DNA of 5,626 bases from Kiritimatiellia bacterium (lineage in GTDB: Bacteria > Verrucomicrobiota > Kiritimatiellia > SLAD01): NCBI GenBank assembly GCA_007125875.1, contig SLCI01000226.1:1-5626 (forward strand). The letters are read 5' to 3'. Position 1 is the first letter of the stretch. The number at the start of each line of letters is the position of its first letter. Below are positions 1 to 5,222 of this stretch, piece after piece. Below the pieces are notes generated by a model. The model did not search any database, was not told where the DNA came from, and was given only the letters and a program-made list of their open reading frames with translations. The position numbers and the translations under genes were made by a program.

Positions 1-1037
1 CCCAAGTAGGGATAGAGCAAGGCCATGAAGAATGGCGTCACCCAAGGGATCAGCAGGAACAAAAGCAACACGCGGTCATCTGAAGAGCGAATGACCTGAA
101 TGGCCATCAACACATACCCCAGCAGGAAAAATAAACCGAAAAAGAACCCACTAGGCCACGCGGTCTGACGGAACAATTCGCTGCTCACGGCCAGTCCCTG
201 CATGATTTGCGCTTGCGTTATCTGCCAAGCAGCACCTGCGCCCATGTGCGCCCAGATGTCTGCCGCCAACGGCACATTCGGCAATCGCGGCCAAGGCACC
301 CCCATCTGCAGCATATTCCATGTCGCTATGGGCAGTAGGAACAGCGCGAAGATCAGCAATCCATTGAGTCCTCTAAAGAAGGTCGCAACGCGCCCGGGCC
401 TTTTCTCCGCAGGAATGAACGCGGCGATGGCCGCATGCAGCCAGAGCAATAACCAGATCACCACAAACTCAATCCGCATCCACAGTGCCAAACCTAAAAG
501 CGCCGCAGCGGATAACGGTAAACCGTGTCCACTTTTCCTCATCGATTCGATGTGAAGAGTCAATGCGCCGGCGGTTAAGGCCATCCCCAAAGGTGCACCG
601 GTGCCTCTGAGTGCCTCCATGATAAGGGTCGGTGACAAGACCAAAAGGGCCGCGCTCACATGCGCATACAGCGGAAAGGCGAAAATGCTATGACTTAATC
701 GGATCAGGACAAGCAAGGTCACCATCGCAAAAATGACGCCCAAACCAACCGCCGCCGAATCCACGCCCAACGAGAAAAAATGCGCTACGGCCATCAACCC
801 CTGCCAAATCATACTGTCCACCATCGGCAATGGCTCATCGGGCAACGCGCCATACTGGAAGGTTTGACTCAGGTTTTGCGCAATCACCAAATGCTGATAG
901 GCCTGATCTTCAACAAAAAAACGCGAACCGTCCGGAGCGATCTGAATGGACACCAATCGCGTAAAGATCAGCATTAAAATGACTAGCGGGATCACCCATC
1001 CCGCAAACCGCTGAAATCGCCACCGATACACACTCAT
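1..1037 (-). CDS. GT-C-type glycosyltransferase-like polytopic membrane protein (partial, C-terminus outside window)
   Basis: The minus strand is open from an ATG at 1037-1035 to the left edge (345 codons, no stop). The protein is very hydrophobic. A first membrane segment lies at about residues 11-29, followed by an extracytoplasmic stretch containing the motif VEDQAYQHLVIAQNL (42-56). More membrane segments follow at about 92-113, 118-139, 174-207, 224-243, 297-316 and 323-345. An acidic pair (here E43-D44) just after the first helix, then A-x(6-8)-NL, is typical of GT-C glycosyltransferases, which take sugars from lipid-phosphate donors. Two further fits are R188-x-E190 inside a helix and a G-x-P-x-P-x-x-PN loop (246-254). 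The start is supported by GAGGAG six bases upstream. It lies 34 bases after the SH3 gene on the same strand, suggesting co-transcription and an envelope role. Substrate unknown. The superfamily call is inferred from topology and motif; a non-catalytic relative is possible. Confidence 0.72.
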   Translation of the reverse strand, partial: MSVYRWRFQRFAGWVIPLVILMLIFTRLVSIQIAPDGSRFFVEDQAYQHLVIAQNLSQTFQYGALPDEPLPMVDSMIWQGLMAVAHFFSLGVDSAAVGLGVIFAMVTLLVLIRLSHSIFAFPLYAHVSAALLVLSPTLIMEALRGTGAPLGMALTAGALTLHIESMRKSGHGLPLSAAALLGLALWMRIEFVVIWLLLWLHAAIAAFIPAEKRPGRVATFFRGLNGLLIFALFLLPIATWNMLQMGVPWPRLPNVPLAADIWAHMGAGAAWQITQAQIMQGLAVSSELFRQTAWPSGFFFGLFFLLGYVLMAIQVIRSSDDRVLLLFLLIPWVTPFFMALLYPYL

Positions 1038-1043
1038 GCTCAG

Positions 1044-1049
1044 CTCCTC
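1044..1049 (-). promoter_or_regulatory. Shine-Dalgarno site of the GT-C-like gene
   Basis: The minus strand reads GAGGAG followed by six bases and then ATG at 1037. It is a strong site that fixes the start of the membrane protein. It contrasts with the SH3 gene upstream, which has no such site. Confidence 0.7.
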
Positions 1050-1071
1050 GGAAGCTTTCGCCCACCCATTT

Positions 1072-1947
1072 TTACTGCCCCGGGATTAGGATAATCTGTT
1101 CGGGAACCAATACAGGATAACGCGCTCCCTGCACCCAATACTCCACGCCTTCGATGCGCACATCATGTCCTAATAGAGACTGTAGTTGCGCTTCATTACC
1201 GCGGACGTACGCCGTGGTCTCAATTAAGTGGCCACGCGATCGTGTCAGTCGATATCGGCTGGGGCGTCCAAAAACAAAACCTGCAGGACGTAAAACGCCC
1301 TCACGCTCCACGCGCTCACCTTGTCCATCGAGAGGAATCAACTGCAGGTCTTCAGGAGGCGGCGGTGGTGTGCGCTCAACGACGGGAGGCAGTACAGCGG
1401 GACGCGGCGCGGGTTCCACCGGCCGCAAGTCTCTATCCGGACGCTCCACAGGCGTCGGTGTACGAACGACTTCCTGACGTCGCGGTGCTTCCTCGACAAC
1501 AGGTTCTGGCGGGGGTTCGGGACGAACCGGTAATACAAGATCCGAAGCGATCCACAACGTAGCATCCGATGGCGGCGCAATGCTCACCCATTCGGCAAAC
1601 GTATCGCGCGCTGTAATACTATCGCCGCGCTCCAAGGTCGCCAATATTGCGTAATTCACCCCCGGCCCAGAACGCACATTCAACCGCGAGCCAATTACCA
1701 ATCCGTCTTCGATGAAATCGCCATGCACCCAAAACACCACGTGCGGCGGTGGCAACACTTCGACCCACTCATCATGACTCGAGACGCTGGTCAGCAACTC
1801 ACCTCGCTCAACCTGCCCAACCACTTCCGCGTCAAGACCAGCCTGTGCCCGCAAGTTAACGCGTGTGCCAGCCACACGGACCTGATCCGCAAGAAGGGAA
1901 GAGGTCATGGCAAACAGAACAAGGTAAACGGTCAGCAGTGTCTTCAT
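1072..1947 (-). CDS. Secreted protein with two bacterial SH3 (SH3b) domains
   Basis: This 291-residue protein has a signal peptide (Lys2, hydrophobic core 4-19, likely cleavage after LLA at residue 20). Two SH3b repeats follow. Repeat 1 is at about 23-80, with VNLRAQAG, W61 and FWVHGDFI. Repeat 2 is at about 84-140, with LNVRSGPG, W120 and LWIASDLV. The N(V/L)R-x-x-x-G signature and the closing W-V/I strand are diagnostic of SH3b domains, which bind peptidoglycan or peptides outside the cytoplasm. Residues about 141-205 are a Pro/Glu/Arg-rich linker. Residues about 207-291 form a small basic then beta-rich tail with YVRG (255-258), EYW and YPVLVP, which I cannot assign. No catalytic domain is seen. 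There is no Shine-Dalgarno site; a promoter ends nine bases upstream of the ATG, so the mRNA may be nearly leaderless. The membrane protein gene follows in probable operon. The fold call is firm, the exact role unknown. Confidence 0.85.
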   Translation of the reverse strand: MKTLLTVYLVLFAMTSSLLADQVRVAGTRVNLRAQAGLDAEVVGQVERGELLTSVSSHDEWVEVLPPPHVVFWVHGDFIEDGLVIGSRLNVRSGPGVNYAILATLERGDSITARDTFAEWVSIAPPSDATLWIASDLVLPVRPEPPPEPVVEEAPRRQEVVRTPTPVERPDRDLRPVEPAPRPAVLPPVVERTPPPPPEDLQLIPLDGQGERVEREGVLRPAGFVFGRPSRYRLTRSRGHLIETTAYVRGNEAQLQSLLGHDVRIEGVEYWVQGARYPVLVPEQIILIPGQ

Positions 1948-1956
1948 AATGGGGTA

Positions 1957-1985
1957 GCAATAGCACGGGAACCGAAATCAATCAA
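1957..1985 (-). promoter_or_regulatory. Sigma-70-like extended -10 promoter of the SH3 gene
   Basis: Read on the minus strand, TTGATT (1985-1980), a 17-base spacer and TATTGC (1962-1957) form a -35/-10 pair. The -10 is preceded by TG and one base, making it an extended -10. The -10 ends nine bases before the ATG, so transcription would begin about two or three bases before the start codon, or at it. That fits the missing ribosome binding site. The call rests on consensus matching only. Confidence 0.5.
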
Positions 1986-2017
1986 GCGATCCGAGAAGAC
2001 AAATACATGCACAAACC

Positions 2018-2092
2018 AAAAAACAAGGAAGGGCGGGAACGCCAAGGAGGTCGGGGTGAGGAACCCCATGGAAAGCGCTACCCCGCCCTTCC
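2018..2092 (-). ncRNA. Candidate small structured RNA with its own terminator
   Basis: A perfect 12-bp inverted repeat (2026-2037 with 2082-2093) encloses an inner hairpin (2053-2057 with 2063-2067, five-base loop) and a CCA/TGG pairing (2042-2044 with 2069-2071). On the minus strand the outer stem is followed by TG and six T residues (2023-2018), as in an intrinsic terminator. The plus strand lacks a T-run there. A GATAAT -10-like box (2104-2099, minus) would start transcription at about 2092, the base of the stem; no good -35 is seen. In this fold an eight-base bulge reads GACCUCCU, complementary to a Shine-Dalgarno sequence. It does not show the GGAA tetraloop region of SRP RNA, and I do not recognise it as 6S or a known riboswitch. 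Alternatives are a leader attenuator for the SH3 gene or a dispersed palindromic repeat. The structure is seen; its being a gene is inferred. Confidence 0.38.
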
Positions 2093-2125
2093 TAAATGAT
2101 TATCTTAATACGATCGGAAATGGGT

Positions 2126-2154
2126 TTGATTGTGCAAATAACTACACGTAATAT
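2126..2154 (+). promoter_or_regulatory. Sigma-70-like promoter for the HMA-xerD-rnc cluster
   Basis: TTGATT (2126-2131), a 17-base spacer and TAATAT (2149-2154) form a moderate sigma-70-type promoter facing right. The expected start is near 2161, giving a leader of about 60 bases before the ATG at 2221. It is the best-spaced rightward pair upstream of the cluster. Each hexamer matches consensus at four of six positions. Confidence 0.45.
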
Positions 2155-2220
2155 GCACACGGTTTAGACCTTAATCAAACGAATCCAACTAATTCAGGGT
2201 TTTACTGAGGAGAGCATCGG

Positions 2221-2562
2221 ATGGCAAATTTACGTCCCCTTTTGGTGGTCACAGCATTAATTTTAGCCGGTCTTATCGCCGCTTGTTTTCGACAGGACAT
2301 TCTGACAGTGACACTCGATGTTCCGCAAATGCGATCGAGCGATTGCCAGCAGATCGTTCTACGCGCTCTCGATAATCTTGACCAGGAGGCGATCATTAAT
2401 GCGCGATTCGATGTCGCTGCAGGCGAGGTCACAATCACGTACAACAGCATGAGTCTCGGGCTGAAGAATATTGAACACGCCATCGCAGCAGCAGGCTTCG
2501 CAGTCAACACGCTCCCAGCAAACGAAGAAGCTCGAAGCGCGCTACCGCCCGGATGTCAATAG
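2221..2562 (+). CDS. Membrane-anchored HMA-fold (heavy-metal-associated-like) protein with a degenerate metal motif
   Basis: This is a 113-residue protein. Residues 1-22 are a hydrophobic leader ending in IAAC, which fits a lipobox with Cys22 as the lipid-modified residue; a plain membrane anchor is the alternative. Residues about 28-97 match the beta-alpha-beta-beta-alpha-beta pattern of HMA domains: a VPQMRSSDC loop, an amphipathic helix with ALDNL, a VTITY strand, then KNIEHAIAAAGFAV. In the classical GMxCxxC site the first Cys is replaced by Ser39; only Cys42 remains, so normal two-Cys Cu(I)/Zn binding is doubtful. A second free Cys (Cys112) sits at the C-terminus. The start has GAGGAG eight bases upstream. 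Its stop lies 18 bases before xerD in the same reading frame, so the two are probably co-transcribed. The fold assignment is fairly safe; function is unknown. Confidence 0.68.
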   Translation: MANLRPLLVVTALILAGLIAACFRQDILTVTLDVPQMRSSDCQQIVLRALDNLDQEAIINARFDVAAGEVTITYNSMSLGLKNIEHAIAAAGFAVNTLPANEEARSALPPGCQ

Positions 2563-2580
2563 CCAGCCATCGCGCACATT

Positions 2581-3468
2581 GTGCATGCATTGATCGAACA
2601 ATTCTGCGATTTCGTCGCACTGGAACGCGGGCTCAGTGATCACACGCGCCAAGCGTATCAGGCCGATCTGAAACATTTCATGGCCTATCTTGAACAGCGC
2701 GGCATTCGCGGCGTAAATGATTTGACTCGCCGTGACATCACCGGATTTCTCTTGGCAGAAAAAGACCGTACCATGGCGCCCGCCACGCTCGCCCGGAGGC
2801 TTGTAGCCATCAAAGTCTTTCTGCGTTTCTTGCAGCAAGAAGGGATGCTGGACACCAATGCGGCCGACGCCATGGATTCTCCGCGTCTATGGAAAATGTT
2901 GCCCGACACCCTGAGCCCCGAGGAAGTCGAGCGACTCCTGAATACACCCGAAAAAACGACGTCCATAGGATTTCGTGATCGCACCCTCTTGGAACTACTT
3001 TATGGCACAGGACTGCGCGTCTCCGAGTTGGCTAGCTTAACCGTCGAAGACATTCATCTGCCCGAAAAATACCTGCGCTGCGTCGGTAAAGGGGACAAGG
3101 AACGCGTGGTCCCGTTCGGTGACACTGCGAAGGCCATGCTGCAGGAGTACATCACCTATCATCGCCCTGCCCTGCTTCGACAAGAAAAGCATTCATACGT
3201 GTTCGTGACACGACGGGGCAAACCCTTCACGCGACAAGGCATTTGGAAGCTAATCAAAGTGTACACACACAAAGCGGGCATCGCACAAAACGTCACACCG
3301 CATACATTACGGCATTCATTCGCGAGTCACCTGCTATCGCGTGGCGCACCGTTACGCGTGATCCAGGAAATGCTGGGCCATGCCGATATCGCCACCACAC
3401 AAATCTATACACACGTGGACCAAGGTCGGCTAAAGTCCATTCATCATCAATTCCATCCGCGAGCCTAG
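2581..3468 (+). CDS. xerD: Site-specific tyrosine recombinase XerD
   Basis: This 295-residue protein is close to the usual XerC/XerD length of about 300. The N-terminal SAM-like core-binding domain (about 1-90, with ERGLSDHTRQAYQADL) is followed by the catalytic domain (about 108-290). All active-site residues are visible: Arg146 (GTGLRVSEL), Lys170 (GKGDKER), His241 and Arg244 (PHTLRHSFA), His267 (LGHADI) and the nucleophile Tyr276 (IYTHV). The C-terminal HQFHPRA is typical of XerD. With a XerC partner it resolves chromosome dimers at dif, acting with FtsK. The start is GTG at 2581; the upstream frame is closed by the stop of the preceding gene and no Shine-Dalgarno site is seen. TTG at 2590 is a close alternative. 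XerD rather than XerC is judged by the C-terminus and overall look. The neighbours (HMA-like gene before, rnc two bases after) suggest an operon rather than an integron or phage setting. Confidence 0.93.
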   Translation: MHALIEQFCDFVALERGLSDHTRQAYQADLKHFMAYLEQRGIRGVNDLTRRDITGFLLAEKDRTMAPATLARRLVAIKVFLRFLQQEGMLDTNAADAMDSPRLWKMLPDTLSPEEVERLLNTPEKTTSIGFRDRTLLELLYGTGLRVSELASLTVEDIHLPEKYLRCVGKGDKERVVPFGDTAKAMLQEYITYHRPALLRQEKHSYVFVTRRGKPFTRQGIWKLIKVYTHKAGIAQNVTPHTLRHSFASHLLSRGAPLRVIQEMLGHADIATTQIYTHVDQGRLKSIHHQFHPRA

Positions 3469-3470
3469 TT

Positions 3471-4172
3471 ATGGATAAGGCCATTCGTAAAACAATCGAA
3501 AAGAAGTTGGGTTATCGTTTTCGCAAGCGTAAGCGACTCGAAGCGGCCCTAACGCACCCTTCGTATCGCCACGAAAACGAAGGCATCGCCGAAGATAATC
3601 AGCGGCTTGAGTTTTTGGGTGACGCCGCACTCGGTCTCGCCGCTGCCGCCGATGTGTACACCCGTTATGGGGACGAAAACGAAGGCAAACTGACTGACTT
3701 GCGCAGCCAATTAACCAACCGCACCATCCTCGCAAAAATTGGAGAGGAAATCGGATTAGGCGAACTGCTCCTCCTCGGCAAAGGCGAAGAGCGGTCCGGT
3801 GGCCGCACTCGCGCATCCAATATCACCGATGCCGTGGAAGCCGTTTTGGGCGCCGTCTACCTGGACGGCGGACAAAAGGCGGTCGAAAAGATTTACAAAC
3901 GGCTTTGGCACACTGAGCAAACGCATGGCTCGATTGGCGAAGAATCGAATCCGAAAGGACAGCTCCAGGAGTATGTTCAGAAGCGCTGGAAGGTCAGTCC
4001 GCAGTACAGCGTGATCGAAGAGCATGGTCCCGCGCACGAGCGAGAATACGTTTGCGTCGCCCGCATCAAAGAAGAATCCTATGGGACCGGACGCGGCAGC
4101 AACAAACGCACGGCCGAAGCCGAAGCTGCGCGCGAAACCTTGCGCCTACTCGAACAGAAAAAATCTGAATAA
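3471..4172 (+). CDS. rnc: Ribonuclease III
   Basis: This 233-residue protein has normal RNase III length. It cleaves double-stranded RNA, including rRNA precursors, with Mg2+. The endonuclease domain (about 5-150) carries the signature RLEFLGDAAL (45-54). Glu47, Asp51, Asp120 and Glu123 correspond to the four metal-binding acidic residues; the last two lie in SNITDAVEAVLGAVYLDGG. A double-stranded RNA-binding domain follows (about 160-230): NPKGQLQEYVQ, a PAHEREYVCVARI strand pair and GRGSNKRTAEAEAA, where the basic loop contacts RNA. ATG at 3471 is chosen although the frame stays open upstream into xerD, because the family begins just before the LGYRF stretch (13-17). The gap to the xerD stop is only two bases and there is no clear Shine-Dalgarno site, so translation may be coupled to xerD. 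Confidence 0.95.
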   Translation: MDKAIRKTIEKKLGYRFRKRKRLEAALTHPSYRHENEGIAEDNQRLEFLGDAALGLAAAADVYTRYGDENEGKLTDLRSQLTNRTILAKIGEEIGLGELLLLGKGEERSGGRTRASNITDAVEAVLGAVYLDGGQKAVEKIYKRLWHTEQTHGSIGEESNPKGQLQEYVQKRWKVSPQYSVIEEHGPAHEREYVCVARIKEESYGTGRGSNKRTAEAEAARETLRLLEQKKSE

Positions 4173-4180
4173 TCTTAGAG

Positions 4181-4209
4181 ATGACAGCCCAGCGCGAGCG
4201 TGCTACATT
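4181..4209 (+). promoter_or_regulatory. Extended -10 sigma-70-like promoter of the ankyrin gene
   Basis: ATGACA (4181-4186) matches the -35 consensus at five of six positions. A 17-base spacer precedes TACATT (4204-4209), and the -10 is extended by TG at 4201-4202. Start of transcription is expected near 4216, giving a leader of about 20 bases. The GTGCTA at the front of the -10 matches the SH3 gene promoter, suggesting the same sigma factor reads both. Confidence 0.6.
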
Positions 4210-4236
4210 CCTCCAACTTAAGCAAAGGTATCTGTT

Positions 4237-4686
4237 ATGAAACATACGCTTCAACTTTCATTGCTCGCTGGCCTCTTGGTTCTAGGTGCCGCAAACACGC
4301 AGGCATCGACGGATCCCAGAGATCTACCCGCTGATGCGCCCACCATTTTAGAGTTTGAGACCAAGTATCAATGGACTGACCTCCATTGGGCTGTTCGTCG
4401 AGGGCAAGTGGATCGGGTACGCGACCTGATGGGCCGCGGCGATCTGGAGGCGCGCGATTTTCAAGGACGCACGCCGCTGCATATTGCCGTTCTGTCCGGC
4501 TGGGACGAGATTGTTGAGATGTTGTTGGCCGCCGGTGCCGATGTGAACTCACGTGATCAGTGGGGTATCACTCCCCTACGTCGTGTCGAGTTAATCGAAG
4601 AGTACCGTGACTGGGATCGAGCCAATATCGCCGACCTGCTGCGCGAAGCCGGTGGCGAGAAAACTCAGATCATGCCTCACCGCTGA
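4237..4686 (+). CDS. Small secreted ankyrin-repeat protein
   Basis: This 149-residue protein has a signal peptide (Lys2, His3, hydrophobic 4-19, likely cleavage near residues 23/24). Ankyrin repeats follow: a divergent first unit (about 47-76, TDLHWAVRRGQVDRVRDLM), a textbook second unit (about 78-110, RTPLHIAVLSG, EIVEMLLAAGADVN) and a degenerate third unit (about 111-140, ITPLRRVEL, NIADLLREAG) with an insertion in its turn. Ankyrin repeats mediate protein-protein contacts; no enzyme domain is present. With only about three repeats it may act as a small periplasmic or secreted adaptor; the partner is unknown. AAAGG lies eight bases before the ATG, and the gene has its own promoter 64 bases or less after rnc, so it is probably a separate unit. 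Its stop is followed at once by the 31-bp-phased palindrome array. Confidence 0.85.
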   Translation: MKHTLQLSLLAGLLVLGAANTQASTDPRDLPADAPTILEFETKYQWTDLHWAVRRGQVDRVRDLMGRGDLEARDFQGRTPLHIAVLSGWDEIVEMLLAAGADVNSRDQWGITPLRRVELIEEYRDWDRANIADLLREAGGEKTQIMPHR

Positions 4687-4715
4687 TCGTTGGTGAAATC
4701 TCCTATTCGCACGTC

Positions 4716-4823
4716 TTCCAATCGTTGGAAGAAAAAAGACGTGAGTTTCCAATCGTTGGAACTTTTTTCGTGATTTTTTCCTGTCGTTGGAAGATTTTTT
4801 GGACAGTTTTCCAATCGTTGGAA
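4716..4823. repeat. Array of four 15-bp palindromes at exact 31-bp period
   Basis: TTCCAATCGTTGGAA occurs at 4716-4730, 4747-4761 and 4809-4823, with a two-base variant (TTCCTGTCGTTGGAA) at 4778-4792. Starts are spaced exactly 31, 31 and 31 bases. Spacers are all 16 bases, differ from each other, and each carries a run of six A or T at nearly the same place (4732-4737, 4763-4768, 4795-4800). The right half TCGTTGGAA is identical in all four units, whereas the left half changes in unit 3. A partial match (ATCGTTGG, 4686-4693) lies at the ankyrin gene stop but is off phase. Units 2 and 3 are followed by T-runs and could terminate ankyrin transcription, but the regular spacing is not explained by that. 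There is no cas gene, and the repeats are shorter than those of CRISPR arrays. Confidence 0.9.
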
Positions 4824-4832
4824 ACCCGAATA

Positions 4833-4913
4833 AGCCCCCCCTTTTTTAATGGACTGCTGGAGTTGCATGAGATTACTCGCCCCATTCGGCTGCGCTCGGA
4901 ATGACAGGGGGCT
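4833..4913. repeat. Element bounded by AGCCCCC / GGGGGCT, candidate dispersed repeat
   Basis: A seven-base inverted repeat (4833-4839 and 4907-4913) encloses about 67 bases. The enclosed stretch contains C7T6 at the left and, near the right end, CATTC (4883-4887) with GAATG (4899-4903) around a GC-rich centre. From memory, sequences of the CATTCGG...CGGAATGACAGGGG kind recur between genes in several bacterial groups. It looks like a small non-coding dispersed element. There is no coding potential I would defend. Mobility is inferred. Confidence 0.4.
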
Positions 4914-4934
4914 GCGGATAGTTCCGATATAAAC

Positions 4935-4999
4935 CACGAAGGACACGAAGAGCACGAAGGGCGTGCGGGCGGCTGCTTCATCCTTTGCCCTCTTCGTGC
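4935..4999. repeat. Three tandem CACGAAG 9-mers with an inverted copy
   Basis: Units CACGAAGGA (4935-4943), CACGAAGAG (4944-4952) and CACGAAGGG (4953-4961) are tandem. CTCTTCGTG (4990-4998) is the exact reverse complement of the second unit, so a 9-bp stem can close over about 37 bases. Similar CACGAAG tandems are, from memory, common intergenic filler in PVC-type genomes. Confidence 0.6.
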
Positions 5000-5054
5000 G
5001 CTATGCGGTAAACAATGACCTCCACATCGAGGGGCGCAAGGCCTGTGCCTGTCA

Positions 5055-5093
5055 TTGGGGAACTACTGATGGTGCGGATAGCGCGGATGAGCG
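5055..5093 (+). repeat. 39-bp direct repeat, copy 1
   Basis: This begins TTGGGGAACTAC and ends GCGGATGAGCG. It matches copy 2 (5271-5309) at 37 of 39 positions, 216 bases apart. No coding frame is shared with known proteins. Confidence 0.85.
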
Positions 5094-5112
5094 CGCAGGT
5101 GATGTGACGAGC

Positions 5113-5138
5113 TGTAGGGCCGTCGCTCGCGACTGGCC
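5113..5138 (+). repeat. TGTAGGGC hairpin repeat, copy 1
   Basis: TGTAGGGC (5113-5120) leads into a hairpin at 5118-5138: GGCC with GGCC, and GTCGC with GCGAC, with one unpaired T (5134) on the right arm. It pairs with copy 2 at 5223-5248 as an inverted member of the same family. Confidence 0.6.
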
Positions 5139-5222
5139 GATTTCGATCCAAAGCGCCGCCGAACGGGGCACTTGATCATGGTTCGTGGTTCCGTACTCTT
5201 ACACGCAAGTCTAAGCCGAAAC

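Noticed and set aside
202..977. Plus-strand reading frames over the left-edge gene
   Set aside because: They are antisense to a continuous minus-strand frame encoding a coherent membrane protein and have no protein-like composition.
2018..2092. SRP (4.5S) RNA or 6S RNA
   Set aside because: The conserved SRP helix 8 tetraloop region with GGAA and AGCAG is absent, and the element is far shorter than 6S RNA.
2056..2151. 31-codon leader peptide starting GTG after AAGGAGGT (2044-2051)
   Set aside because: The strong Shine-Dalgarno match lies within the palindromic element and has no rightward promoter upstream that I can see. The frame ends inside the -10 box of the next promoter and the peptide has no recognisable feature. 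The minus-strand RNA explains the sequence better.
2581..3468. Integron or phage integrase
   Set aside because: Length, C-terminal HPRA and the housekeeping neighbour rnc fit chromosomal XerD; there are no attachment sites or cassette features.
3243..3470. N-terminal extension of RNase III
   Set aside because: The frame is open but it overlaps well-conserved xerD coding sequence, and RNase III family proteins begin near residue M1 of the ATG at 3471.
4716..4823. CRISPR array
   Set aside because: Repeats are only 15 bp and palindromic, spacers are 16 bp and A/T-run rich, there are only four units and no cas gene in the window.
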